Shown here piece after piece: positions 8,474 through 18,118 of a stretch of DNA of 64,000 nt. Location: NCBI RefSeq assembly GCF_035506375.1, contig NZ_DATJPM010000074.1, positions 1 through 64,000 on the forward strand, given 5' to 3'. The first letter of the stretch is position 1. The number at the start of each line of letters is the position of its first letter. Below the pieces are notes generated by a model, which was given only the letters and a program-made list of their open reading frames with translations, was not told where the DNA came from and did not search any database. The stretch comes from Methanocella sp. (lineage in GTDB: Archaea > Halobacteriota > Methanocellia > Methanocellales > Methanocellaceae). Made by a program: the position numbers and the translations under genes.

Positions 8474-11401
8474 ATGAAGGGCGAGACAGGCAAGGCCAAT
8501 GGCCGAGGGGCAGGCGCGCTGTTACGGCGCTCCGCGCTTTCGATTTTAGTCGTTATCATATTACTGGTAGCCTCGGCGCCAGTTAACGCGGGGGATATGT
8601 CCCCGGGTATTTCTAATTCCAGCGTCTCCACTTACATCGTGGTCTTTAACGATACGCTGCAGTATAAGACAATGGCGGCGCAGAGCGCCTCAGTGCAGAG
8701 CGCCACCAGCATGATTGCATCGTACGGCGGGCGCGTGGAATGCCGCTACAGCATCATCAACGGCATGGAGGTCTCGATACCCGAGGACAGGGCTGACCTT
8801 TTAAAGTCGCTCCCCAATGTCAAATACGTCGAAAAGGACCAGCCCGTCTATGCGTTGCTCGATGAAGCCGTGCCCCAGATCGGCGCGGACCAGGCCTGGT
8901 CCGAAGGCTATACGGGCCTCGGCGTTAAGGTCGCCGTCCTCGATACAGGTGTGGACGCGACGCACCCGGACCTGAACGGCACGAAGGTTATCGCCTGGAG
9001 GGACTTTACAGGCGGGAATTATACGACTCCCCATGACGGGCATGGCCATGGTACTCACGTATCCGGTATAATTGCGGGTACGGGCAACGCGTCTAAGGGT
9101 ATATACAGGGGGGTGGCCCCCGATGCCAGCCTGATCGAGGGAAAAGTACTGGACGATAATGGCAGTGGTTATAACTCCTGGATCATATCGGGCATGGAAT
9201 GGGCCGTTGCCAGCGGGGCACAGGTCATCTCCCTGTCCTTAGGCGGAAACCATTCCCAGGCAATGGACGATGAAGTCGCGAAAGTAACCGCCGAAGGCGT
9301 GGTCGTCGTCGTGGCCGCGGGAAATAGCGGCCCTGCCTCGAATACGATCAAGTGCCCAGGGGACGCTCCTGCGGCCATCACCGTGGGCGCTGTAAATAAA
9401 AGCGATGTCATCGCCTCGTTCAGCTCACGGGGGCCAAACCTGGATGGCAGCGTCAAGCCCGATGTCACGAACGTCGGCGTAAATATATGGTCAGCCAGGG
9501 CCAGCGGCACTAATACGGGTATGGGAACGCAATATTATATACAAATGAGCGGCACTAGCATGGCCACCCCGATGACGTCCGGGGTCGTGGCGCTCATGCT
9601 CCAGCGCAACAGCAGCCTGACGCCGGCGCAGGTTAAGTCGATCCTCGAGACGACGGCAAAGCCTCTGGGCGGCAGCGTGCCGAATTATATTTATGGCTGG
9701 GGCCGGGTTCAGGCAAAGTACGCGGTCGATAATGCCACGATAGCGAATACAGCAATGACATACACTTATGGGCCTAGAACGGTCTGGTCCGACATGGGTA
9801 AGAACGGCTCTGTCACTGGCAGGGTGACTTCCTCGGCGAATTTAACAGCAGGCATTGCGGGAGCTTATGTCGCCCTCGTAAACGCTTTGAACGTCAGCCA
9901 GGAGTATAACCATACCGTTACGGATGCTTATGGTTATTACAATTTCACGGGCGTGAATGCCACTTATAGCTCTAATCTCCAGGAGGGCCCGAACGGCCAG
10001 ACGGGCCAGGACTATCAGCTAGGGAACAACATGTACAAGATATATGCTAATAAGAGCCCTTATGGTCAAGGCTATTCTGTCTCTTTTGGCATCGACACGA
10101 ACCAGAGCGGCGCTACAACGACGGCAGTTGTCCTCTATGCTCCGCCTGCGAATGTTACAGGATATGGACCAGAAACCGTATGGTCGGACCTGGGCTTGAC
10201 CGGGATAGCAGCGGGCAGGGTGACGCTATCGGTAAACGGATCGGCCGGTATAGCAGGAGCATATATTGCGCTCGTAAATGCATCGAATGCTAGCCAGGAA
10301 TATAATCATACAATATCCGACGCCTACGGGAACTACAATTTAACCTGCATTAACGCTACGTACAGCTCGGTACTTGGCCAGGGTCCCCATGGCCAGGCAG
10401 GCCAGGACTGCATCAATGGCATGAACATGTACAAGATCTATGCAAATAAGAGCCCCTATGGCGAAGGATATTCTGGCGCGTTCGGCGTCGACGCGAACCA
10501 GAGTGGAGTTGTTACGACCTCCGTGGTCATATTCACCAAGCCCGCGAGGATCGACCTGGTCGCCGAAAGACAATATGTGGCCGCGAACAGCTCGGACAAC
10601 ATCACGATAACCGCGTATATGTATGACGCATTGGGCTATCCGGTCGCCGATGGCTACAATATTAACTTCACCGTCGGAAACGCCACGAACAATAGCTTCA
10701 TGAAAGGCGGTTTCCAGTGGGTCCAGGGTAACGGCAGCCTGGGGAGCGCAGGCAATGAAGTTTCGCTGAATAACCTTACACAAAATAACCTTGGCGAGGC
10801 CAGCGTCCAGTATGGGTGGGTGGGTCCGTCGTACAGCGGCAACAGCTCGACGATCTGGGCGTACAGCGCGGACAATGCCAGCGTAAACGCCAGCATAATG
10901 GTTTATTTGGACTGTCAATCTTACACTTACAACCTCACAAAGGGTTGGAACATGATATCCGTGCCCCTATTCTTACAAAATGATAGCGTGGATGCTTTCT
11001 TCCCCGCGGATGTTAGGGCAAACCTCACGGATATGTGGTATTATAGCAATGGAAACTGGGTCTATTATTCCGGAACAAGAGGATATAGCCCGAAATATGC
11101 TCACCTTACGAATGTTACACCCGGACAGGGCTACTGGGTAAAACTATCGAATAATACAACATTCACCATCATCGGCTTAAACGAGGTCAGCGGCGTATCC
11201 GCGGCAGGCAGCGGCTGGACCATGTTCGGCGTGAAAGGCCTGGACTCGACGAACGCCACAACAGTCTATTCTGGTAATAAGGATATGTGGTATTACAGTA
11301 ATGGCCAATGGTACTATTATAGTGCTACGCGGGGATATAGCCCGAAATATGCGCATCTGGATAGCCTTGACCCAGGAAAGGGCTATTGGGTGCATCTCTG
11401 A
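8474..11401 (+). CDS. Large secreted subtilisin-family serine protease with tandem C-terminal domains
   Basis: A 975-residue protein with a Sec signal (basic RRS then a hydrophobic stretch, about 18-38), an I9-type inhibitor propeptide (about 53-128) and the subtilase domain with catalytic Asp157 (VLDTGVD), His192 (HGTH) and Ser362 (GTSMATP); Asn284 is the likely oxyanion residue. Then come two tandem beta-rich repeats (each containing YGP.TVWSD and NMYKIYANKSPYG), an Ig-like segment starting RIDLVAERQY, and two WYY..G-rich modules each ending GYWV. Many N-glycosylation sequons fit a surface or exported enzyme. ATG 8474 follows GGTG; GTG 8465 is the alternative. A membrane surface protein is encoded 15 bases downstream. 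Confidence 0.88.
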   Translation: MKGETGKANGRGAGALLRRSALSILVVIILLVASAPVNAGDMSPGISNSSVSTYIVVFNDTLQYKTMAAQSASVQSATSMIASYGGRVECRYSIINGMEVSIPEDRADLLKSLPNVKYVEKDQPVYALLDEAVPQIGADQAWSEGYTGLGVKVAVLDTGVDATHPDLNGTKVIAWRDFTGGNYTTPHDGHGHGTHVSGIIAGTGNASKGIYRGVAPDASLIEGKVLDDNGSGYNSWIISGMEWAVASGAQVISLSLGGNHSQAMDDEVAKVTAEGVVVVVAAGNSGPASNTIKCPGDAPAAITVGAVNKSDVIASFSSRGPNLDGSVKPDVTNVGVNIWSARASGTNTGMGTQYYIQMSGTSMATPMTSGVVALMLQRNSSLTPAQVKSILETTAKPLGGSVPNYIYGWGRVQAKYAVDNATIANTAMTYTYGPRTVWSDMGKNGSVTGRVTSSANLTAGIAGAYVALVNALNVSQEYNHTVTDAYGYYNFTGVNATYSSNLQEGPNGQTGQDYQLGNNMYKIYANKSPYGQGYSVSFGIDTNQSGATTTAVVLYAPPANVTGYGPETVWSDLGLTGIAAGRVTLSVNGSAGIAGAYIALVNASNASQEYNHTISDAYGNYNLTCINATYSSVLGQGPHGQAGQDCINGMNMYKIYANKSPYGEGYSGAFGVDANQSGVVTTSVVIFTKPARIDLVAERQYVAANSSDNITITAYMYDALGYPVADGYNINFTVGNATNNSFMKGGFQWVQGNGSLGSAGNEVSLNNLTQNNLGEASVQYGWVGPSYSGNSSTIWAYSADNASVNASIMVYLDCQSYTYNLTKGWNMISVPLFLQNDSVDAFFPADVRANLTDMWYYSNGNWVYYSGTRGYSPKYAHLTNVTPGQGYWVKLSNNTTFTIIGLNEVSGVSAAGSGWTMFGVKGLDSTNATTVYSGNKDMWYYSNGQWYYYSATRGYSPKYAHLDSLDPGKGYWVHL

Positions 11402-11415
11402 TCAGGAGGAGTAAA

Positions 11416-12243
11416 ATGGATAAAAAAATGATTAAGCTCTTAATTGTTTTTACTCTATTTGCATGGTTATTTGGAATAACATCATTTATGGCTATGGCAG
11501 ATGATACATCTCTTCCCCCTCCACCACCGACTGACCAATTCGGCGGCGGTAGTAGCGGTGGCGGCGGCAGCTATAACCCCCCAGTCTTTGCGACCTACAC
11601 GACGCCTCTAAAATCCAGCGACGGCACCGTCATCGGATACCTCAATGGCAAAAACTTCAACAGTGTCCTTGTCTGGGCCGAGAAGAACGGCACCGTCGGC
11701 AACGCGAGCTACGACCTCACGATCGAGGGCGAATTGAGCTCCAAGCCTTCCAACGACTGCTGGCTCGACATCGACTTTTTAAACGCCAGTTCGGCGGCCG
11801 TGCCCCCGGGCATGGAGAGCGGCCTGGTGCTCGGCGTGCTTAACGTCACGAAGAGCCCCTCGGACTGGGGCTACAAGAGCAGCCCGGCGTATACACTTAA
11901 AATGACCGTGCCGGACGCCAGCGTTAATCCCGACGATCCATATTACATTATCTGGAGCGATGGCTCCAATTATCAGCTCAAGAAAGTCAGCCTGAGCGTG
12001 GCGGGGAACGAGACGACCGTTAAGTTCAACCCATCGAGCGATACGGGCCTGTTCACGGTCGTCCGGGCTCCGATGGCAACTCCCACCCCCACACCGACGC
12101 CGACTCCTGAGCCTACGGTAACGCCTTCTCCGACACCGCTGCCGGGCAACAGCATGTGGGCCTTCCCCATATTCATCGTCCTGTTCGTAGTCGGCGTGAT
12201 CGTCGGCGCCGCGGCGCTGTACCTGCTGAACATACACCGGTAA
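11416..12243 (+). CDS. Surface-anchored Thr/Pro-rich membrane protein
   Basis: A 275-residue protein with an N-terminal signal helix (about 5-25), a Pro/Gly-rich linker, a beta-rich extracellular domain, a Thr-Pro repeat stalk (about 222-245) and a C-terminal membrane helix ending in a basic tail. This is the layout of archaeal cell-surface proteins. ATG 11416 has a strong aggagga site, and the gap to the subtilase is 14 bases, so they are co-transcribed. It may be a membrane anchor, substrate or inhibitor of that protease. No enzyme motif is recognised. Confidence 0.75.
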   Translation: MDKKMIKLLIVFTLFAWLFGITSFMAMADDTSLPPPPPTDQFGGGSSGGGGSYNPPVFATYTTPLKSSDGTVIGYLNGKNFNSVLVWAEKNGTVGNASYDLTIEGELSSKPSNDCWLDIDFLNASSAAVPPGMESGLVLGVLNVTKSPSDWGYKSSPAYTLKMTVPDASVNPDDPYYIIWSDGSNYQLKKVSLSVAGNETTVKFNPSSDTGLFTVVRAPMATPTPTPTPTPEPTVTPSPTPLPGNSMWAFPIFIVLFVVGVIVGAAALYLLNIHR

Positions 12244-12253
12244 TGAAAAAAGC

Positions 12254-12285
12254 TCATTTTCCCTCATTATTTTTATTTTTCACGC
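12254..12285 (+). terminator. T-rich terminator after surface protein
   Basis: Oligo-T tracts (ttttccctcattatttttat and following) directly after the stop codon at 12243 are typical of archaeal intrinsic termination. No hairpin is seen. Confidence 0.4.
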
Positions 12286-12347
12286 ATGGGCTAATTGAAA
12301 ACAGTAAACAGAAGGTTTATTTTTATCACATTCATTTACATCATGTT

Positions 12348-13556
12348 ATGCCTCTCAAGTCCGGCTTTCGCGCCTTAACGAGCATCGAGGGCGCGCTCAA
12401 TATCTTTTTAAATTCATTCCCGCCTCTATCGAGGGTCGAGATCCTGCCCCTGGAGGACGCGGGCGAGCGCGTGCTCGCTTCGGACATTAAGGCGCCCCGG
12501 GACGTCCCCCATTATGACAGGAGCGCCATGGACGGCTACGCCGTTATTGCGGCGGACACGTTCGGGAGCGGCAAGGACGCGGGGGCCATGCTCAGGCTCA
12601 CGACAAAGGACGCCATCGAGAGCGGCGAGTGCAGGCAGGTGCACACGGGAAGCCCCATGCCGGAGGGAGCGGACGCCGTTATCATGCTCGAGTACGTCGA
12701 GGCGGTGGGCGACAGCATCGAGGCGCTCGCCCAGGTATCCCCGGGACAGAACGTCGGCCGCCGGGGCGAGGACGTCCGGAAGGGCGACGTCGTCTTCCCG
12801 GAAGGCAGGCAGCTCAAGCCTTCCGATGTGGGCCTCCTGGCCTCCATGGGCTTTACGGAAGTATCGGTCTACGCGAAGCCCCGCGTGCTCATCATACCGA
12901 CCGGCGAGGAGATCGTGCCCAGGGGCGAGGAGCCGGTCGCCGGGCAGATGAACGAGAGCAACGGCGTGATGAACTACCTCTACGTGAAGCGTTTCGGGGG
13001 CATCCCGACAGTGCACTCCATCGTGTCCGATAAAAAAGACGAGCTCTCGGCGGCCCTGCGGGAAGGCGCTGCCTACGACCTTATCGTGACCACCGGCGGC
13101 AGCTCCGTTGGCAGACGCGACCTCATCGCCGAAGTGCTCGGGGCCTCGGGCGAGGTGCTGGTGCACGGCGTGGCCATCAAGCCGGGGAAGCCCGTGGCGC
13201 TGGGCCTCGTTCGCATGAACGATAAAAAAACGCCCATCGTCTGCCTGCCCGGCTATCCGGCCGCCTGCGCCGTCGACTCTATGGTCTTCGTCGATCCGGC
13301 GGTGAAGAGGCTCGGCCACCTCCCCCCGCCAGCCTACAGGACTCAGAAGGCCGTGCTGACCCGTAAGATTTTTTCGGAGGCCGGATACCGCACGTACACG
13401 CGGGTGTCCATCGAGGATGGCAGGGCCACGCCCATGAGGACAAAAGGCGCCGGCATATTAAGCTCGATCTCGCACGCGGACGGCTACGTGGTCACGCCCG
13501 AGGATACCGAAGGCCGCGAGGCCGGCGAGGAAGTTGAGGTGGCGTTCCTTGAGTAG
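12348..13556 (+). CDS. moeA: Molybdopterin molybdotransferase MoeA (first copy)
   Basis: A 402-residue enzyme that inserts molybdate or tungstate into adenylylated molybdopterin in the cytosol. It shows the MoeA order of motifs: DRSAMDGYAV near the N terminus, NVGRRGEDV, IPTGEEIVPRG, the TTGGSSVG nucleotide-binding loop, IKPGKPVALG and LPGYPAA. ATG 12348 is preceded by a TATA-like gtttattttta about 30 bases upstream, so the mRNA is probably leaderless; the 466-residue reading from 12156 only runs back into the previous gene. It overlaps the second moeA by 8 bases. Confidence 0.92.
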   Translation: MPLKSGFRALTSIEGALNIFLNSFPPLSRVEILPLEDAGERVLASDIKAPRDVPHYDRSAMDGYAVIAADTFGSGKDAGAMLRLTTKDAIESGECRQVHTGSPMPEGADAVIMLEYVEAVGDSIEALAQVSPGQNVGRRGEDVRKGDVVFPEGRQLKPSDVGLLASMGFTEVSVYAKPRVLIIPTGEEIVPRGEEPVAGQMNESNGVMNYLYVKRFGGIPTVHSIVSDKKDELSAALREGAAYDLIVTTGGSSVGRRDLIAEVLGASGEVLVHGVAIKPGKPVALGLVRMNDKKTPIVCLPGYPAACAVDSMVFVDPAVKRLGHLPPPAYRTQKAVLTRKIFSEAGYRTYTRVSIEDGRATPMRTKGAGILSSISHADGYVVTPEDTEGREAGEEVEVAFLE

Positions 13557-15465
13557 CAGAAAAGAGTTCAGGACCTTAGTGTCGCTGGAGGACGCACGCA
13601 AAGCGCTGGAGCCGTTCTACCGGCATACCGTGGAAAGCGTGCCGCTGGGCGAATGCTACGACCGCGTGCTGGCGGAGGACGTGTACTCGAAGGTGGACGT
13701 GCCGGGGTTCGACAGGGCGTCCATGGACGGCTATGCCGTGAAGGCGGCGGACACCTGGGGCGCGGACGAGGAGGCGCCGAAAACCCTCAGGCTCATTGGC
13801 ATCGTCCACGCGGGTGACAGGCCAGGCATCGTCATAAAAGAGGGCACGGCCGCCGATATCGCAACGGGCGCCGTCATGCCCGCGGGGGCCAACGCGGTCG
13901 TCATGGTCGAGAACACGGACACGCAGGATAGCCTGGTCAACGTCCGAAAGCCCGTCACGCCCGGCGAGAACGTCATGCATACCGGGGCCGACGTGATGAT
14001 GGGAGAGCTGGTACTTCGGGAAGGGACGACGCTCACGTCCCGAGAAGTGAGTGTCCTGGCAGCCGTAGGGCTGGATAAGGTCGCCGTCTACAAAAAGCCC
14101 GTCGTGGCCATCCTGTCTACGGGCAATGAGCTCTCTCCTCCCGGCACGCATCTCGAGCCAGGCCAGATCTTCGACGTCAACGCCTACGCCATCGGCGCCG
14201 GCGTGGAGGAGAGCGGCGGCGTGCCTTTATATTCAGGCATCATCCGGGACACGCCCGAGGCGTTCATGAAAGGCGTGCTGGACGCCGTCATGAAGGCGGA
14301 CATAGTCCTGACGTCGGGGAGCACATCGGCCGGGGCCTCCGATATGATGTTCTCCACCGTGGGCTCGGTGGGCCGGGTCCTCGTCCACGGCATTAAAATA
14401 AAGCCGGGCAAGCCCACCATCATAGGCGAGGCCGAGGGCAAGCCCTTCATCGGCCTCCCGGGTTATCCCTCGTCGGCCCTGACGATCTTCAACGAGGTCG
14501 TCGCCCCCCTCATACGGCATAACAGCGGCCGTAAGGGCCGGACAATTAAAGAAGTGCCCGCCCGGATGGCGTTGAGAGTTACGGCCGAAGGCGGCCGGGA
14601 GGTGCTCCAGCCCGTGGGACTGCTGAGGATGCCCGGCGGGCTGGCCGCCTACCCGATCGAAAAGGGCTCCGGCGCCGTGACGGGCCTGCTGGACGCGGAC
14701 GGCTACGTCGAGATCGGCGAGGACGTGCACGTGCTCGAAGAGGGCGAGCAGGTTAAAGTGCGCCTGTTCTCCGACGAGGTCACATTCCCCGATCTCTTAA
14801 TAATCGGCAGCCACTGCCTGGGAATAGACGTCGTCGCCCGCATGATGGCCGCCCGGGGCTTCACGGTCCGCTCTGTCAACGTCGGCTCCGCGGGAGGCCT
14901 GCGAGCCCTGCGCAAGGGCATCGCGGACGTCGCCGGCATCCACCTCCTGGACGAGGCGGGCACGTACAACGAGTCCTTCGTCCGGGACATTCCCGGGGTC
15001 CTTCTGGTGAAGGGCTACATCCGGGAGCAGGGGCTCATCGTGGCGAAGGGTAACCCGCTGAATATAAAAGGCGTCCCGGACCTGGCCGGAAAGCGTTTCA
15101 TTAATAGGACGAAAGGCTCAGGCACGCGGACCCTGCTCGACCTGGAGCTTGCCAGGCTGGCGGAGAAACGCCATAGGACGCTTAAGGCGCTGGCCGACGC
15201 TATGCCCGGCTACGACGTGGAAGCGAAGACGCACAGCGCCGTGGCCTCGGCCATACTGACCGGAAAGGCCGACGTGGGCCTCGGGATCAAAACGGTCGCC
15301 GACCAGAACGGCCTGGGTTTCATACCTCTCCGGGACGAGGAATACGATTTCGCCGTGCAGAGAAGCCGCATGGACAAGCCGGCGGTTAAGGCGTTCCTCG
15401 ATATCATCGGCTCGTCCGGGTTCAAAAAGAGTATTGAAAAGCTGGGATACCGGCCCCGCCCTTGA
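13549..15465 (+). CDS. moeA: MoeA fused to a C-terminal periplasmic-binding-like (LysR-substrate/PBP) domain (second copy)
   Basis: A 638-residue protein. Residues 1 to about 400 repeat the MoeA motifs (DRASMDGYAV, NVMHTGADV, LSTGNELSPPG, TSGSTSAG, IKPGKPTIIGE, LPGYPSS). The last 220 residues are a soluble PBP-like domain of the kind that binds oxyanions or molybdopterin-like ligands in MoeA-LysR fusions. No signal peptide precedes it, so the domain is cytosolic. The start is TTG 13549, inside the upstream stop region, with GAGGTGG upstream and alignment to the first copy (KEFRTLVSLEDA). A tandem pair suggests one copy per metal or per cofactor form. Confidence 0.9.
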   Translation: MSSRKEFRTLVSLEDARKALEPFYRHTVESVPLGECYDRVLAEDVYSKVDVPGFDRASMDGYAVKAADTWGADEEAPKTLRLIGIVHAGDRPGIVIKEGTAADIATGAVMPAGANAVVMVENTDTQDSLVNVRKPVTPGENVMHTGADVMMGELVLREGTTLTSREVSVLAAVGLDKVAVYKKPVVAILSTGNELSPPGTHLEPGQIFDVNAYAIGAGVEESGGVPLYSGIIRDTPEAFMKGVLDAVMKADIVLTSGSTSAGASDMMFSTVGSVGRVLVHGIKIKPGKPTIIGEAEGKPFIGLPGYPSSALTIFNEVVAPLIRHNSGRKGRTIKEVPARMALRVTAEGGREVLQPVGLLRMPGGLAAYPIEKGSGAVTGLLDADGYVEIGEDVHVLEEGEQVKVRLFSDEVTFPDLLIIGSHCLGIDVVARMMAARGFTVRSVNVGSAGGLRALRKGIADVAGIHLLDEAGTYNESFVRDIPGVLLVKGYIREQGLIVAKGNPLNIKGVPDLAGKRFINRTKGSGTRTLLDLELARLAEKRHRTLKALADAMPGYDVEAKTHSAVASAILTGKADVGLGIKTVADQNGLGFIPLRDEEYDFAVQRSRMDKPAVKAFLDIIGSSGFKKSIEKLGYRPRP

Positions 15466-15475
15466 AGCCGTAAAG

Positions 15476-15489
15476 GCTATATATAAACG
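15476..15489 (+). promoter_or_regulatory. TATA box of the cysteine-cluster gene
   Basis: gctatatataaacg is centred about 25 bases before ATG 15510, predicting a leaderless transcript. Confidence 0.5.
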
Positions 15490-15509
15490 CTCTCGCTTTT
15501 AGAGATAAT

Positions 15510-15824
15510 ATGGCAGGGGAAGCGGAGCCGTTATCGATCGAGGACCTGTGCGCAGCGTGCCACCCGGACCGCTGCTGCACGCGCTTCCTGTGGGTGTCGG
15601 CCGGGGACGTGGAGCGCTGGAAGGCCGAAGCCCGGCAGGATATTCTATCGCACATCCGGCCACGGATAGTCGAAGGAAAGCAGATCTACGAGGTCATATC
15701 GCCCGGGCGCTCTTGCTTTTTTTTAAAGGACGGCCGGTGCTCCATCCATGGGACGAAGCCCATCGTGTGCCGTAACTTTCTATGCCTCAGGGGACTGGAG
15801 CTGAAGGCGAGAAATAACTGGTAA
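15510..15824 (+). CDS. YkgJ-type cysteine cluster protein
   Basis: A 104-residue protein of the UPF0153/YkgJ zinc- or iron-binding family. The Cys pattern is visible as CAACHPDRCC near the N terminus, then SCFFLKDGRCSIH and VCRNFLC in the C-terminal half. Function in archaea is unknown; the family is predicted to chelate a metal or Fe-S cluster. It has its own TATA box and lies between moeA and an MFS transporter without clear coupling to either. Confidence 0.8.
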   Translation: MAGEAEPLSIEDLCAACHPDRCCTRFLWVSAGDVERWKAEARQDILSHIRPRIVEGKQIYEVISPGRSCFFLKDGRCSIHGTKPIVCRNFLCLRGLELKARNNW

Positions 15825-15890
15825 GCATACTATACAGGAAAAATATTTATCATAGTAATACAAACCTATGCCAGGTATCTGGATGATTAT

Positions 15891-17090
15891 ATGGCGCTTA
15901 TTTCGATAAAAAATGACAGGGTCACGCTACTCGCATTGTCGCTCGTGGGCTTCACGGCCTCGTTCACGGGCCACCTGATCTCGTCGAACCTCGGCAACTA
16001 CATGGGCTCCTATGGCTCGAGCATGACCGTCATCGGGCTGGTCATCGGCTCGCTCGCCATCGCGGAGATCATTCTCAAGACGCCGTTCGGCATTCTCTCG
16101 GACCGCATAGGCAAGTTAAAGCTCATGCTGGGCGGCCTGGCGCTCCTCGTCATCGTCTCTTTGATGTTCCCGCTCTTCCAGACGCCACTGCTATTATTCA
16201 TCATCCGGTTCATGCAGGGCGTCGCAATCGCCGCGTTCTCCACCACGTCGACGGCCCTGGTGGCCGACCTGTTCACGGACCGCAAGGGCGAGGCCATGGG
16301 CACGTACAACTCGATGAAGGGCGCCGGATATGCCCTCGGCCCAATACTGGGCGGCATAGTCACCCAGTACTTCAACTTTTTCGACACCTTCCTATTATGC
16401 GCCATCGCCGCGGCAATCGTGCTCGTGCTCTGCTTATTCTCGGTCCGGGAAAGCTTTACGCCCCCGAAGAATAAGCAGTCCGTCGGCATCATGCTGAAGG
16501 AGAGCAACAAGCTCGACTTTTTCAGCTGCTATTTTATCGGCATGAGCGGCATGCTGGCCTTCTACGCCATCGTCTCGTTCCTGCCCGTCTACGGCACGCA
16601 GAATATGATTGGCGCCGGCGTGACCGGTACCATACTGGGCATACAGGCGGTAATCTACGTGCTGGCCCAGTACTACTCCGGCAAGGTCGCCGATAAGTTC
16701 GGCTCCCGCCTGCCCATCATGATAGGCTCGGCGCTGCTGGCCATCGGCTTGCTATTGATCGCGCTGGTGCCAAACCCGTATGTGTGGGGCCTGGCGGTCA
16801 TCTTCACAGGCCTGGGCATTTCGGCCCTCTGGGTAGTCTCGAACTCGTACCTGGCCTACGCGGCCCCTTCGGCCATTATGGGCACCGTCATGGGCATTTC
16901 GGGCACCTTCAAGGAGGTCGGCGACGGCGGCGGCCCAATTTTAATCGGCTTCCTGGGCGACTGGATCGGCCTGAGGGGCGCGTTCCTGTGCATCCTCGTC
17001 TTCCTGGCCATATCGTTCCTCATGGCGTTCACGCTGGATAATAAAGTCGGCCAGGCAAAGAAAGTAGAGGAGCCAGTAAAGGCACAGTAA
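15891..17090 (+). CDS. Major facilitator superfamily transporter
   Basis: A 399-residue protein with about twelve membrane helices. The loop between helices 2 and 3 carries the MFS signature FGILSDRIGKLKLM, with a second version (SGKVADKFGSRLP) at the start of the second half. It is most like drug or sugar efflux members, and no substrate can be assigned from sequence. ATG 15891 follows a TATA-like aaatatttatc about 45 bases upstream. It is convergent with the DUF1786 gene, only 2 bases separating the two ends. Confidence 0.85.
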   Translation: MALISIKNDRVTLLALSLVGFTASFTGHLISSNLGNYMGSYGSSMTVIGLVIGSLAIAEIILKTPFGILSDRIGKLKLMLGGLALLVIVSLMFPLFQTPLLLFIIRFMQGVAIAAFSTTSTALVADLFTDRKGEAMGTYNSMKGAGYALGPILGGIVTQYFNFFDTFLLCAIAAAIVLVLCLFSVRESFTPPKNKQSVGIMLKESNKLDFFSCYFIGMSGMLAFYAIVSFLPVYGTQNMIGAGVTGTILGIQAVIYVLAQYYSGKVADKFGSRLPIMIGSALLAIGLLLIALVPNPYVWGLAVIFTGLGISALWVVSNSYLAYAAPSAIMGTVMGISGTFKEVGDGGGPILIGFLGDWIGLRGAFLCILVFLAISFLMAFTLDNKVGQAKKVEEPVKAQ

Positions 17091-17092
17091 TC

Positions 17093-18118
17093 TTAATGGT
17101 ATAGGGCCTTGTATGCCCCGGCCATGCCCACCGGCCCGGCCATGTACACGTCGTCCAGCGGCGAGGCCGGCCTTACGGGCATCTTCATTTTCATCTTCAG
17201 GGCCATATCCCGCCGGGGCCCTGTCGCGATAACGGCCTTCGGCGTGACGGGTTCCCTGATAAAGGCACCGTGGCCGCCCTCGTCGAATATCTCCCCGTTC
17301 GTGAGCGTGCCGTCGGCCAGCTTTCGAACATAGCGCGCCATCTTTTTAGGTGTCAGGTCAGCGGTGTGTGTCTCGAACACGCCCACGATGGTGCCGTCCT
17401 CAGCCACCGTGGCGGCCGTGGTGTGGCCGTTGCCCACGTCGATGGCGACCGCCGGCAGGGGCTCCCCGTGAAGGCCGCCAAATATCCCGGCGATCTTCGT
17501 GTCCATGACCAGGACGTCCTCGTAGCCCTCGTCGTTCAGGCTTTGAATGACGGCGCTTACCCTGGAAAACTCAGGCGTCTTTTTGGTGAATACGAAGTCA
17601 CGGAAAGTGGCGCCCTTTTTGATCTTGCGGCCGAACTGCCCGAACCGGAACTGCCGGTCGCTCACCCCCTTCGGCGCCACGCCGTGGTCCTGCACGGCCA
17701 CGGCCACGGCGGGCTTTTCGGGGAATGAATATCCCATCCCCGTGAACGCTTCCTTGAACGAGGCCATGTCGACGTCGCGGAGCGTAAGCTTCAGGTATGG
17801 CTTCTTCATGTCCCCCTCAGTGCCGACCTCGATGCCCCGCGCTTTGACCTGCTCCAGGTCGTCGCGGATGGTGCGGGCCGCATCCGGGGTCATCATGACC
17901 CTGTATTTCTCCTCATGCCGTATGAGGGCGCCGCTGATGGCCCCGCCTCCCATAGTATAGCCATCGCAAAAAATGTCTTTTCGGGCCTTTCGCACGGCGG
18001 CCGCATAGAGCTGCGTGGGCGCCGGCATCACCAGCTTGCCATAAAAGTTTAAACGTTCGTCCGTTAAAAGAATGTCCTGCGTCCCCGAGCCCACGTCGAT
18101 CGCGAAAATGCGGGTCAG
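17093..18118 (-). CDS. DUF1786 family ASKHA-like protein, apparent CTG start
   Basis: A 341-residue protein of DUF1786 (COG4812-type, pyruvate-formate-lyase-activating related). It looks like an ASKHA ATPase fold: RIFAIDVGSGTQD at the N terminus and AIDVGNGHTTA near residue 222 are the two phosphate-loop-like motifs. From GTG 18094 the protein would lack RIFAID. In-frame codons upstream offer no ATG/GTG/TTG, but CTG 18118 overlaps the TGA of tfx and has GAGGTG 8 bases before it. It is translationally coupled to the Tfx regulator. The biochemical role is unknown. Confidence 0.75.
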   Translation of the reverse strand: MTRIFAIDVGSGTQDILLTDERLNFYGKLVMPAPTQLYAAAVRKARKDIFCDGYTMGGGAISGALIRHEEKYRVMMTPDAARTIRDDLEQVKARGIEVGTEGDMKKPYLKLTLRDVDMASFKEAFTGMGYSFPEKPAVAVAVQDHGVAPKGVSDRQFRFGQFGRKIKKGATFRDFVFTKKTPEFSRVSAVIQSLNDEGYEDVLVMDTKIAGIFGGLHGEPLPAVAIDVGNGHTTAATVAEDGTIVGVFETHTADLTPKKMARYVRKLADGTLTNGEIFDEGGHGAFIREPVTPKAVIATGPRRDMALKMKMKMPVRPASPLDDVYMAGPVGMAGAYKALYH

